This document shows, piece after piece, positions 9,824 to 16,517 of a stretch of 16,519 bases of DNA (position 1 is the stretch's first letter; each line of letters begins with the position of its first letter). The translations under genes were made by a program, and so were the position numbers. The notes beneath the pieces were generated by a model, which was not told the DNA's origin, searched no databases, and saw only the letters and a program-made list of their open reading frames with translations. The DNA is from Nitrospiraceae bacterium (GTDB lineage: Bacteria > Nitrospirota > Nitrospiria > Nitrospirales > UBA2166): positions 1 to 16,519 of the forward strand of contig PBSN01000019.1 in NCBI GenBank assembly GCA_002726235.1, given 5' to 3'.

Positions 9824-11593
9824 GTGAACAAAACCCTGCTTAGATTAGTCCGGACTCTCATTATCACACTGAGTCTTCCGTTCCTCGTGATTGCCTGCGC
9901 GGTGTCTCCCCAAGTCGTCAACATGACCGCTCAAGCTGTTCCGAGTCCGCTCCAGACAACACCAAATCTCGCTCCTCCTCAGCAACACGAAGCGTATTTT
10001 CAATTTATGATGGCAGTCCGCGACGAGTTGTCCATGAATATTGATGCCGCAAAGGACAAGTACAGATTGGCTCTGGAGTCTGACCCGTCCTCTCCTTATC
10101 TCCACGCGAGATTAGCAGCACTTCATGTCGGACTGAAAGATCATGATAGGGCTATTGGCCATGTTGATGCCGCGCTAAAGGAACCTGAAATTGATGTGAC
10201 TACACAAGTATTACTTGCCGATGTATTAGTCACAATCGGAGTTTTTGAGCGTGCGGCGAAACTCTACGATATCGTGATTCAACGTGATACTAAAAACCCG
10301 GATGTCTTCATAAAAAAAGGAGTTCTGCTTCTGAGTCTTAATAAACTTGATGCGGCCAAACAGGCGCTCCAACGAGGTGTTGACATTCGTCCAGACTTGC
10401 CGATCGCGTATTACCATCTTGGCCGTGTCGCGCTTGGTCAAGATGAGCCAGAGCGCGCCATTCAATATTTTGAACGGGCTATTTCTGGCAAACAGGATTT
10501 TCTTCCTGCATACCTAGCACTTGCAAGGGTCTACGAGGAGAGTGGTTCGGTTTCTGATGCTATTGAGATATATCGTACGGCACTCATGACGTTACGCGGA
10601 TCTCCGTCGGTGCTACGGTCAGAATTGATTCGGCTTTACATCAAAGAACAGTCCTATGAGTCTGCGCTTGTGTTGCTTGAGGAAATCCTGCAGGAAAACC
10701 CTTCAAATCTTGAGGCGACATTGAGAGTTGCTCTTCTCCACGTCGAACTAAAACAATTTGAAAAGGCGGTGTCTTATCTGGAGACGGTGGTTACTCATCG
10801 TCCGAGCGATGTGATGGCGCGGGACTATCTCGGCTTGATTTTTGAGGAGAGTGAGGCTTACGCGAAAGCGATCGAACAATATAAGCAGGTGCTTGCGATC
10901 GATGATAAATACCTCGATACGATCGTTCACTTGGGCCATCTCTATTACCGGATGAAAAATTTTGAGGAAGCAGTGCCTCTCTTGCAAAAAGCCGTACAGC
11001 TTGAGCCTCAGCGCATTGATTTGTATTTGGTTTTGGCGTTTGGCTTGACTCGATTGAAGCAATATCACGATGCTGTGGGTGTCTTAGAACGAGGTGTTGC
11101 TTTGGGCGAAGAGGTTCCTCATTTTCACTATCATCTTGGCATTGTTCATGAAAAACTTGATCAAGCAGATGAACTGATTTCCCATATGGAGAAAACTATT
11201 GACTTGGACCCATCCCACTCCGATGCGTTGAATTTTCTTGGCTACTATTACGTTGAACAAGGGATTCGGCTTGATGAGGCGATGGGATTAATTCAACGTG
11301 CCGTCTCTCTCCAACCAGACAACGGATATTATGTTGATAGTCTTGCTTGGGCTCACTACAAAATGGGACAAACTCGGGAAGCTCTAGTGCAGCTCAAACG
11401 TGCGATTATACTTGTTCCTGACGATCCTGTAATTGTGCAACACCTTGGGGAAGTCTATCTGACCTTGGGGAAGTGGGATGAGGCACGCAAGGCGTGGGAG
11501 CGATCGCTAGAGTTGGATCCAGAAAATCAGACGTTGCGCGATGCGTTTCAGAAACATGGTTTTGGGAACCCCATGGTGAAAGATGGTATTTGA
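9824..11593 (+). CDS. TPR-repeat lipoprotein, probably outer membrane
   Basis: The open frame begins at ATG 9767, but that start lacks a ribosome site and gives a poor N-terminus. From GTG 9824 the protein begins with a classic lipoprotein signal: basic residues (K3, R7, R10), a hydrophobic stretch, and the lipobox VIAC with Cys25. The mature part (about 565 residues) is almost entirely tetratricopeptide repeats, roughly 14 by eye, for example AIQYFERAISGKQDFLPAYL and AVPLLQKAVQLEPQ. The last repeats (DALNFLGYYYVEQG, YYVDSLAWAHYKMG, HLGEVYLTLGKWDEARKAW) resemble the C-terminus of TPR lipoproteins found in Gram-negative genomes. It is likely a scaffold for envelope protein assembly; the partner is unknown. 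A pilin-like gene follows 45 bp downstream, so a link to pilus function is possible but unproven. Confidence 0.85.
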   Translation: MNKTLLRLVRTLIITLSLPFLVIACAVSPQVVNMTAQAVPSPLQTTPNLAPPQQHEAYFQFMMAVRDELSMNIDAAKDKYRLALESDPSSPYLHARLAALHVGLKDHDRAIGHVDAALKEPEIDVTTQVLLADVLVTIGVFERAAKLYDIVIQRDTKNPDVFIKKGVLLLSLNKLDAAKQALQRGVDIRPDLPIAYYHLGRVALGQDEPERAIQYFERAISGKQDFLPAYLALARVYEESGSVSDAIEIYRTALMTLRGSPSVLRSELIRLYIKEQSYESALVLLEEILQENPSNLEATLRVALLHVELKQFEKAVSYLETVVTHRPSDVMARDYLGLIFEESEAYAKAIEQYKQVLAIDDKYLDTIVHLGHLYYRMKNFEEAVPLLQKAVQLEPQRIDLYLVLAFGLTRLKQYHDAVGVLERGVALGEEVPHFHYHLGIVHEKLDQADELISHMEKTIDLDPSHSDALNFLGYYYVEQGIRLDEAMGLIQRAVSLQPDNGYYVDSLAWAHYKMGQTREALVQLKRAIILVPDDPVIVQHLGEVYLTLGKWDEARKAWERSLELDPENQTLRDAFQKHGFGNPMVKDGI

Positions 11594-11638
11594 TGTAGTA
11601 GTATTGTGGATGTCTTTATTAAAGAGGAAGATACGGTT

Positions 11639-12097
11639 GTGGAGATGACGAAGTCGAACAACAAAGGCTTTACCTTGGTTGAGTTGATGATTGTCGTCGC
11701 GATCATAGGAATTTTAGCAGCCATTGCCATTCCGTACTTTCTGGAGTCTCAGGCCGAGGAAAAGCAGAGCGAGGCCAAGGACACTCTTAAGGACATCTAT
11801 ATTTCCCAACTTGCATATTTTGCTGAAAACGGCGTATACGGCAGCATGAATGAAATTGGGTATGTTCCCGAGGAAGGGGGGAGATACGAATTCAGCCTTG
11901 GTACCGTAGCCGAGAAAGTCGGAAATGCTGACGCCGACGCTTGTGACGCATCAGTGTCGTCCAAAACGGATGAAGCATTTATCGCAGAGGCATGCGCTAA
12001 TATCGATAGTGATAACTTTGTCGATCAATGGACAATAACCGATACTAATGTGCTAGCAAACCCAGCCAATGACGTTACGAACACAATAACGCCCTAG
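11639..12097 (+). CDS. Type IV pilin / pseudopilin-like protein
   Basis: It has the prepilin signature: a short basic leader ending in KG, then FTLVELMIVVAIIGILAAIA, with Phe+1 and Glu+5 for prepilin peptidase cleavage and N-methylation. The hydrophobic N-terminal helix is followed by AIPYFLESQAEEKQSEAKDTL and a globular part of about 110 residues. That part is rich in Asp and Ala and has a Cys pair (DADACDAS, AEACANID) that could form a disulfide. I chose the GTG at 11639 because GAGGA (11624-11628) is 10 nt upstream; it gives a 10-residue leader, and the ATG at 11645 gives 8. It was probably transcribed with the TPR gene. No pilus assembly genes are in the window, so major pilin, minor pilin and pseudopilin cannot be told apart. 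Confidence 0.88.
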   Translation: MEMTKSNNKGFTLVELMIVVAIIGILAAIAIPYFLESQAEEKQSEAKDTLKDIYISQLAYFAENGVYGSMNEIGYVPEEGGRYEFSLGTVAEKVGNADADACDASVSSKTDEAFIAEACANIDSDNFVDQWTITDTNVLANPANDVTNTITP

Positions 12098-12214
12098 CGG
12101 TGGCAATGGAAGGACTAAGAAACATCAGAAACAGGGTGGTGTTACATACTCGCATTTTAACGTGCCTCATTCCATGTAATCTGCCTTAGCAGATGCTTGA
12201 GATTCAGATTTAAT

Positions 12215-12259
12215 TGGTGGGCCCACCAGGACTTGAACCTGGGACCAACTGATTATGAG
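12215..12259 (-). other. tRNA-Ile2(CAT) 3' fragment, attachment site of the mobile element
   Basis: Read on the minus strand this is exactly the 3' part of a tRNA: anticodon loop CTCATAA (anticodon CAT at 12255-12257), 3' anticodon stem TCAGT, variable TGGTC, T arm CCAGG-TTCAAGT-CCTGG with a perfect 5-bp stem, acceptor 3' strand TGGGCCC, discriminator A and encoded CCA. It closely follows the 3' half of E. coli tRNA-Ile2 (lysidine type). The expected 5' half (acceptor GGGCCCA, D arm) is absent to the right. Tyrosine recombinases often cross over in the anticodon loop, leaving the old 3' end displaced like this, with an intact tRNA rebuilt at the other end of the element. Confidence 0.85.
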
Positions 12260-12267
12260 AACGTTTC

Positions 12268-12301
12268 AGTGTAGTAACCCCATGCAACATGGTATCACAC
12301 T
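12268..12301. repeat. Imperfect inverted repeat beside the attachment core
   Basis: Inner arms CCATG (12280-12284) and CATGG (12288-12292) with a 3-nt loop, and outer arms AGTGT (12268-12272) and ACACT (12297-12301), with an asymmetric bulge between. It starts 9 bp from the tRNA fragment, so it may be an integrase or accessory-factor binding site. Confidence 0.45.
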
Positions 12302-12378
12302 AGATCACAGGAAGCTCAATGCTATCAAGGCGTTTCGTCGTTTCTTGTTGCACGGCGTGGCAAGGTGTAGTTTCGTCT

Positions 12379-12430
12379 AACCGTGACCTAAACCGGTATT
12401 TCTAGAGTCCAACCGTGACTCAAACCGTGA
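12379..12430. repeat. Paired AACCGTGA direct repeats (candidate recombinase arm sites)
   Basis: AACCGTGA occurs exactly at 12379, 12411 and 12423, with a degenerate copy AACCGGTA at 12391. The copies form two pairs, each with a 12-bp period, and the pairs are 32 bp apart. The 17-mers AACCGTGACCTAAACCG (12379-12395) and AACCGTGACTCAAACCG (12411-12427) differ at two bases. Direct repeats of this size near an attachment core are typical of integrase or excisionase arm sites; that role is inferred. Confidence 0.55.
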
Positions 12431-12577
12431 TGTGATTTCCGAGTCTGTCTCGGCTACTTACCAAGTGCGGATAAAACTTAGTTGGCAAGTGGTGAGTATT
12501 GCGGTTGCCCCAGCCTGAGCGGCTTTGCTGCTGGCGACACGTTCCAGCATCGATGGGTCGCGGGTATCTGCCATCAG

Positions 12578-13360
12578 TTACTCTTGCTCGTTATCCTCAA
12601 CGCGTGACGACCGTTTATTGCTTCGTGATGCGGTTGTCTTCATGCTTATTCCTGCGGATTGCTTGCCCTTCACTTTCTCGCGTGTTGGCTTCTTAGTCTT
12701 CAGCTTCAACGCTGCCATGTCTTTCTTCGATGGCCGTCCGCTCTTGCCGAGGCGTTCCGGCGGCGTGCCGAGGTATTTCCTGGACGCGACGCGGCTCTGG
12801 CAGCTGGGTAGGCAATACCGTTGATTACTTCGTGTCGCAAGGAAAGCCTTTGCGCATTCCGGACACCGACGAATGCGGTGAGCGCACTCAGAGAGTGTGA
12901 GCCACAGACCGTAGAGAAGTGCCCGCTCCGCATTTTCGCTTAATAACGCCTGTTTCCAGCCGTCTTCTGAGTAAGTGAGGCAAAAACGGCCCCTTCCGAA
13001 AAAAGGGACAATGATGCTCTCCTTAGCAAGAATGCGCCCAACCCACATTTTCGCTTGATTTTGAAAACTTTCAACATGGCCATGTGCCGGAATCGGGCCG
13101 TCGTGCTGGGCCCAGTGGAGTAAGTCCCAGACATCAGATGTCGGGCTGTGTACCGATATGGCAAAGGCGGCAACTTCATATTGCAAGTCTTTGAATTCTT
13201 TGCTGCCAAGCCTACCAATGGAGCACGCGGCAAAATTGAGAATCCAATCGGCACGCTTTTCGTGAGACTTCCCAACGCGTCTTTGAGCCTGCAGACGCTC
13301 TTGTGTCACGTGTTGAGATTCTGTCTCGGTGGGCACGGTTGGAATGAAACGGATGCTCAT
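12578..13360 (-). CDS. Zinc-finger protein with basic tail, CGNR-like (unknown function)
   Basis: 260 residues; the ATG at 13360 has GAGGA 9 nt upstream. Residues 163-196 contain a C4 zinc site RRCPECAKAF...QRYCLPSCQSR (Cys166, 169, 183, 187), resembling the C-terminal CGNR-type fingers of putative regulators. The N-terminal 160 residues have no motif I recognise, though they are helix-like with conserved-looking Trp and Leu positions. The tail from about 203 is very rich in Lys, Arg and Ser (RLGKSGRPSKKDM, KLKTKKPTREKVKGKQ), suggesting nucleic-acid binding. It is transcribed toward the attachment site and divergently from the replication operon, the usual place for an element regulator. The regulatory role is inferred. 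Confidence 0.7.
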   Translation of the reverse strand: MSIRFIPTVPTETESQHVTQERLQAQRRVGKSHEKRADWILNFAACSIGRLGSKEFKDLQYEVAAFAISVHSPTSDVWDLLHWAQHDGPIPAHGHVESFQNQAKMWVGRILAKESIIVPFFGRGRFCLTYSEDGWKQALLSENAERALLYGLWLTLSECAHRIRRCPECAKAFLATRSNQRYCLPSCQSRVASRKYLGTPPERLGKSGRPSKKDMAALKLKTKKPTREKVKGKQSAGISMKTTASRSNKRSSRVEDNEQE

Positions 13361-13440
13361 CTCAATAATTCCTCACGGCGAATTCACGAAATGTGCTTGG
13401 AATAGATGATTAATTATTTATGTCCGGTTATGTACTAGCC

Positions 13441-13467
13441 ATGCTTAATAAGATGTGGTAGAAGCAT
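13441..13467. promoter_or_regulatory. Inverted repeat in the divergent control region
   Basis: ATGCTT (13441-13446) and AAGCAT (13462-13467) are exact complements whose half-sites are 21 bp apart, about two helical turns. They lie in the 158-bp gap between the zinc-finger gene and the HTH gene, next to an AT-rich block (13405-13420). It is a plausible operator for either protein. I could not fix a promoter with confidence. Confidence 0.3.
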
Positions 13468-13518
13468 AACACGGACGAGGGGAATACCGCGAGAGTTTCT
13501 AACAAACAGGAGGTGAAG

Positions 13519-13722
13519 ATGTCCAATCGAGTCCACGTCAAAGCACAAGAAATAGCACGCCGGTTTTCGATGTCGGTGGGCTCAGCCTACAAGCTGGCAA
13601 AACAAGGGATCATTCCTAGCATTCGTGTCGGGCCGAAAATGACAGGTATAAGATTCGATCCCGATGCCGTCGAAGAGGCGTTGCGCAGCAATACACGTGA
13701 AGCAGATGGTACCGAGAAGTGA
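13519..13722 (+). CDS. Excisionase-like helix-turn-helix protein
   Basis: A 67-residue DNA-binding protein, MSNRVHVKAQEIARRFSMSV..., with the HTH_17/excisionase pattern: VKAQEIARRFSMSVGSAYKLAKQG is the helix-turn-helix, and IPSIRVGPKMTGIRFDPDAVEEAL the wing and closing helix. The ATG at 13519 is preceded by AGGAGGTG (13508-13515); an in-frame GTG at 13513 lies inside that site and is not the start. Proteins of this kind act as excisionases or as AlpA-like regulators of phage and island genes. It is the first gene of the plus-strand operon and may bind the repeats near the attachment site. The family is well supported; the exact role is inferred. Confidence 0.82.
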   Translation: MSNRVHVKAQEIARRFSMSVGSAYKLAKQGIIPSIRVGPKMTGIRFDPDAVEEALRSNTREADGTEK

Positions 13723-13773
13723 ACACATGCATCAACGTGCTGCTGCGGACATTCACCGTGGGCGATTCACGAG

Positions 13774-14247
13774 ATGATTATCGATAATCTCATTGTCAGG
13801 CTCGATGGTGTTCGACGATCTCCAAGTGGCTGGTTGGCCCGATGCCCAAGTCATGACGACACGAACCCGTCGCTCTCAATCCGCAAAGGGGACAAAGGCG
13901 TTTTGCTGCGCTGCTGGGTGGGATGCTCGATTGATGAAATCTGTGCCAGCATTGGCGTCGCCGTCCGGGACTTGTTCTATGACAATGCGCAACCATTTGA
14001 CGCTGGCGCGCAACGTCAACGAAGCATGGAAAAAGCACTCAAGCAGAAACGAGCGAAAGCCAGGCTCATGGTTGACGCGAGGCGCATTGATTGTTTTCGT
14101 GAGGCAGACGCGGTCATCAACACGGCCATCGGTGTTGATATTTCCACATGGAGTGATGAACAGCTAGAGACAGTGATGGAGGTTATCTCCGATGCCTGGC
14201 TGGTGCTTCGTGATGAAGAGCGAACAAAGATCGCCGATGCAGCCTGA
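13774..14247 (+). CDS. CHC2-type zinc-finger primase-like protein
   Basis: 157 residues. The N-terminal 70 form a DnaG-like zinc-ribbon module: WLARCPSHDDTNPSLSIRKG, then GVLLRCWVGCSIDEICASIGV and RDLFYD, with zinc ligands Cys24, His27, Cys47 and Cys51. This CPSHDD...NPSLSI pattern is the standard start of phage and plasmid primase or Toprim proteins. Here no Toprim or helicase domain follows; the rest is a charged helical segment (SMEKALKQKRAKARLMVDARR) and a tail. It overlaps the DUF3631 ATPase gene by 56 bp, so the two may work as a split primase-helicase pair, which is inferred. The start lacks a strong ribosome site. Confidence 0.8.
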   Translation: MIIDNLIVRLDGVRRSPSGWLARCPSHDDTNPSLSIRKGDKGVLLRCWVGCSIDEICASIGVAVRDLFYDNAQPFDAGAQRQRSMEKALKQKRAKARLMVDARRIDCFREADAVINTAIGVDISTWSDEQLETVMEVISDAWLVLRDEERTKIADAA

Positions 14248-15787
14248 CGGATTCACGGCAATTCTTGACGCTGGAACGCGGCTTCAGGACGCCACGGCAG
14301 CGGCTGAGCAGCCCAAGGAAACCGTTAGCGCAGACAAGCAAACACGCAACGCATCGGAACTACAAACCGTGCTCATCAATCGGAAAGTAGCCACTCTTGC
14401 GGACCTCTCAGCTATTGACTATGACCGGTGCCGGCAAAGCGAAGCCAAGGCCCTGGGCATTCGGGTTTCAACGCTCGACGTGGCAGTGACCAAGCTTCGG
14501 CCATGCGAATCCCCTGAAGCAGATGACGGATTAGAATTTTTGAAAGATCCTGATCCATGGCCAGAGCCCGTGAATGGTAACGACCTGTTGAATGACCTTA
14601 TCGAGTTGTTCTCTACGTATCTCGTCCTCCCTCGACACGGGGCACTTGTCTTGGCACTGTGGGTACTACACGCGCACGGCCTACAAGCGTTCTTTCATTC
14701 ACCGCGAATCAACATCAAGTCACCGGAGAAGGGATCAGGAAAAACGACATGTCTGGACATCCTTGCCGAGGTGTGTCCTCGTGCGCTTCGTCTCGATAGC
14801 GTGACCACAGCCACACTGTTTCGACTCATTGATACGTATCAACCAACGATGTTGATAGACGAACATGATTCATTTTTACGAGACAACGAAGCGTTGCGCG
14901 GAGCCTTAAATTCAGGACATCGACGAGGGGGCATCTTCCCGCGGTGCGTTGGGGATGACAACACCGTCAAGCTGTTCAAGGTGTTCGCAGCAACAGTGCT
15001 GGCTGGAATTGGTGATCTTCCGGGAACCTTGGTCGATCGATCAATTACCATCGACATGAAACGTGCTTTGCCAGATGAACTCAAAGCCCGGTATGACTCC
15101 CGCAAGATCAACGATGATCTTAAAAGAAAAGCAGCTCGGTGGGCCGCTGACGCCTTACCGCAGCTCCAAGACGCTGATCCCGAGGTTCCCAGGCAGTTGT
15201 TCAACCGTGTCGCTGACAATTGGCGACCATTGTTTGCCATCGCCCATGTCCTAGGCGGGAGCTGGGAACAACACACTCGGGACGCCGCTGTCTCGCTATG
15301 TATGGGCGACACTGACCTGGAATCTGCTGGGGTTTCGTTGCTGGAAGATATCAAGGCATATTTTGGCTGCAATGGGCCGCAGATCAAATCCGATAATCTT
15401 GTGAACCACCTCTCATCGCTCGAACATCGTCCGTGGCCGGAATGGAAAAAAGGAAAGCCGATCACACCACGTCAGATCGCAGTCCTCTTGAAACCGTTTC
15501 GGATCATGTCCAAGACTATTCGATTCGGCGATACGACGGCCAAGGGATACGAAAAGGAGGCTTTTCTCGATGCCTTTTCTCGATACTTGGGTGAACCATC
15601 CGTAACACCGTCACAATCCAGTATTGACGTGGCTTCTCGTGATTTTGGAAACGTAACACCGGATTCTAATGTTACGGATGAGAAAACGGGAATCCCCTTG
15701 GTAGGAGCGGGTTGTTACGCTGTTACGGATGAAAATGGGGGAGAGACCGGAAAACAGAAGAGGGATAAGGAGGTGATCGAAATATGA
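14192..15787 (+). CDS. DUF3631 P-loop ATPase, replication helicase-like
   Basis: 531 residues. Residues 118-170 (LKDPDPWPEPVNGNDLLNDL..., VLPRHGALVLALWVLHAHG) match the lead-in of DUF3631 proteins. Walker A is SPEKGSGKT (177-185, Lys184) and Walker B LIDEHD (221-226). GIGDLPGTLVDRSITIDMKR (272-291) includes Arg283, possibly an arginine finger. The DUF3631 part follows (about 295-475; RVADNWRPLFAIAHVLGG). The family occurs beside CHC2/Toprim primases in phages and islands and is taken to be a replication ATPase or helicase; the activity is inferred. The start at 14192 has GGAGG (14178-14182) 9 nt upstream despite the 56-bp overlap; an ATG at 14237 is a weaker alternative. The C-terminal 60 residues are a Ser/Thr/Gly-rich, low-complexity tail. 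Confidence 0.87.
   Translation: MPGWCFVMKSEQRSPMQPDGFTAILDAGTRLQDATAAAEQPKETVSADKQTRNASELQTVLINRKVATLADLSAIDYDRCRQSEAKALGIRVSTLDVAVTKLRPCESPEADDGLEFLKDPDPWPEPVNGNDLLNDLIELFSTYLVLPRHGALVLALWVLHAHGLQAFFHSPRINIKSPEKGSGKTTCLDILAEVCPRALRLDSVTTATLFRLIDTYQPTMLIDEHDSFLRDNEALRGALNSGHRRGGIFPRCVGDDNTVKLFKVFAATVLAGIGDLPGTLVDRSITIDMKRALPDELKARYDSRKINDDLKRKAARWAADALPQLQDADPEVPRQLFNRVADNWRPLFAIAHVLGGSWEQHTRDAAVSLCMGDTDLESAGVSLLEDIKAYFGCNGPQIKSDNLVNHLSSLEHRPWPEWKKGKPITPRQIAVLLKPFRIMSKTIRFGDTTAKGYEKEAFLDAFSRYLGEPSVTPSQSSIDVASRDFGNVTPDSNVTDEKTGIPLVGAGCYAVTDENGGETGKQKRDKEVIEI
15767..15778 (+). promoter_or_regulatory. Unusually complete Shine-Dalgarno sequence
   Basis: AAGGAGGTGATC is a 12-base perfect complement to the usual bacterial 16S rRNA 3' end. 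It lies inside the end of the DUF3631 gene and 5 bp before the ATG at 15784 (10 nt from the AGGAGG core), so it should drive strong initiation of the small downstream gene. Confidence 0.75.
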
Positions 15788-16113
15788 TGATTGAAGCCTC
15801 AGTGCCGCTTACGGTCAGAATCCGTGAACAGAACATGGATGTGGACTTAGAGCCTGGGCGACCCGTCGATTTTTCTGACGATCAAGCGAAGCGGATTGTG
15901 GCAAAGGCCCATGGTCTAGTCAGAGTGGTCACGCCACAAACCGCTGATCAGGAACCCACTCTGGAAGACTGGGTCACATGGCGGGATGCGGATGGGCGGC
16001 TCGGAATGGGAGTCGTAACCGAGCCAATGTCAGGGATGGGCTACTACGTTGTCGGCGAGAACGGCGATGTCAGCGATATTGTTGCGGTACACAAGACATT
16101 GATCATCCGATGA
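15784..16113 (+). CDS. Small acidic protein of unknown function, element-encoded
   Basis: 109 residues; I do not recognise the family. The N-terminal part (VPLTVRIREQNMDVDLEPGRPVDFSDDQAKRIVAKAHG, residues 7-44) suggests a beta-strand pair and a short helix. The C-terminal part (EDWVTWRDADGRLGMGVV, YYVVGENGDVSDIVAVHKTLII) has the alternating hydrophobic pattern of a small beta-barrel, possibly SH3-like. It overlaps the DUF3631 stop (ATGATGA, two possible ATGs at 15784 and 15787) and has a perfect Shine-Dalgarno site, so it should be made at a high level relative to its neighbours. There are no membrane segments or Cys. Position suggests an accessory replication or DNA-binding role; this is only a guess. 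Confidence 0.72.
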   Translation: MMIEASVPLTVRIREQNMDVDLEPGRPVDFSDDQAKRIVAKAHGLVRVVTPQTADQEPTLEDWVTWRDADGRLGMGVVTEPMSGMGYYVVGENGDVSDIVAVHKTLIIR

Positions 16114-16127
16114 CCACTTGATCTCGC

Positions 16128-16517
16128 GTGTCCACTGAGCGGAAAAAGGCAGTGCAAATTAGGGCAACGAAACAGAGTAATGGCTCACTGATAAACAGTG
16201 GGGAAGCAGAGAGAAAATCACGGGGTCAAACCAACCTTAAACCGTTCCCAAAAGGGGTGTCGGGAAATCCAAAAGGGCGTCCCCCGAAGCACGACACTTT
16301 CACAAGTCTGCTCAAAGAAGAAATTGAGAAGCAGTGTCCTGATGACGCCTCCGGCAAGACATGGAAGGAATGCCTCGTTATTGCCACGCTGAAGTTAGCC
16401 ATCAAAGGCAATGCCACGGCACTCAAAGAACTCTGGGATCGTGTGGACGGGAAGGTGCCGCTCCGGATGAACGAAGAGCAGGGCCCCCTTGAGATTATCG
16501 TTACGTATGATCGCTGA
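16128..16517 (+). CDS. DUF5681 domain protein
   Basis: 129 residues, complete: the stop is TGA at 16515-16517. The centre, LKPFPKGVSGNPKGRPPKHD (about residues 38-57), is the DUF5681 signature, followed by helices TFTSLLKEEIEKQ and LVIATLKLAIKGNATALKELWDRVDGKV. The N-terminus is basic, Ser-rich and likely disordered. The GTG at 16128 is the assumed start but has no clear ribosome site; GTG 16152 is possible. DUF5681 genes are often found just before phage terminase or packaging genes, so this may be a terminase small-subunit-like DNA-binding protein. The domain call is firm; the packaging role is inferred and depends on the gene beyond the edge. Confidence 0.82.
   Translation: MSTERKKAVQIRATKQSNGSLINSGEAERKSRGQTNLKPFPKGVSGNPKGRPPKHDTFTSLLKEEIEKQCPDDASGKTWKECLVIATLKLAIKGNATALKELWDRVDGKVPLRMNEEQGPLEIIVTYDR

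Larger units (their letters stand above)
12260..12577. other. Non-coding element end (attachment-region DNA)
   Basis: About 318 bp between the tRNA fragment and the zinc-finger gene, with no supported gene. It contains the inverted repeat at 12268-12301 and the paired octamer repeats at 12379-12430. The position next to the attachment core and the repeat content fit the arm region of an integrase/excisionase recombination site. Confidence 0.55.

Noticed and set aside
12179-12194. ATCTGC/GCAGAT hairpin downstream of the pilin gene as a terminator
   Set aside because: Six pairs with a 4-nt loop but no T-run on either strand; it could be chance.
12249-12310. A complete tRNA with an insert in the anticodon loop (ACTGA at complement of 12266-12270 could pair with TCAGT)
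   Set aside because: The D arm and the 5' acceptor strand GGGCCCA are absent further upstream, so the pairing is most likely chance.
12499-12824. Plus-strand open frames of 65 and 99 codons
   Set aside because: They lie opposite the zinc-finger gene, which has a good ribosome site and a clear C4 motif.
14839-15465. 208-codon minus-strand open frame
   Set aside because: It is antisense to the DUF3631 ATPase gene, and the Ser/Arg-rich product looks like a reverse-frame artefact.
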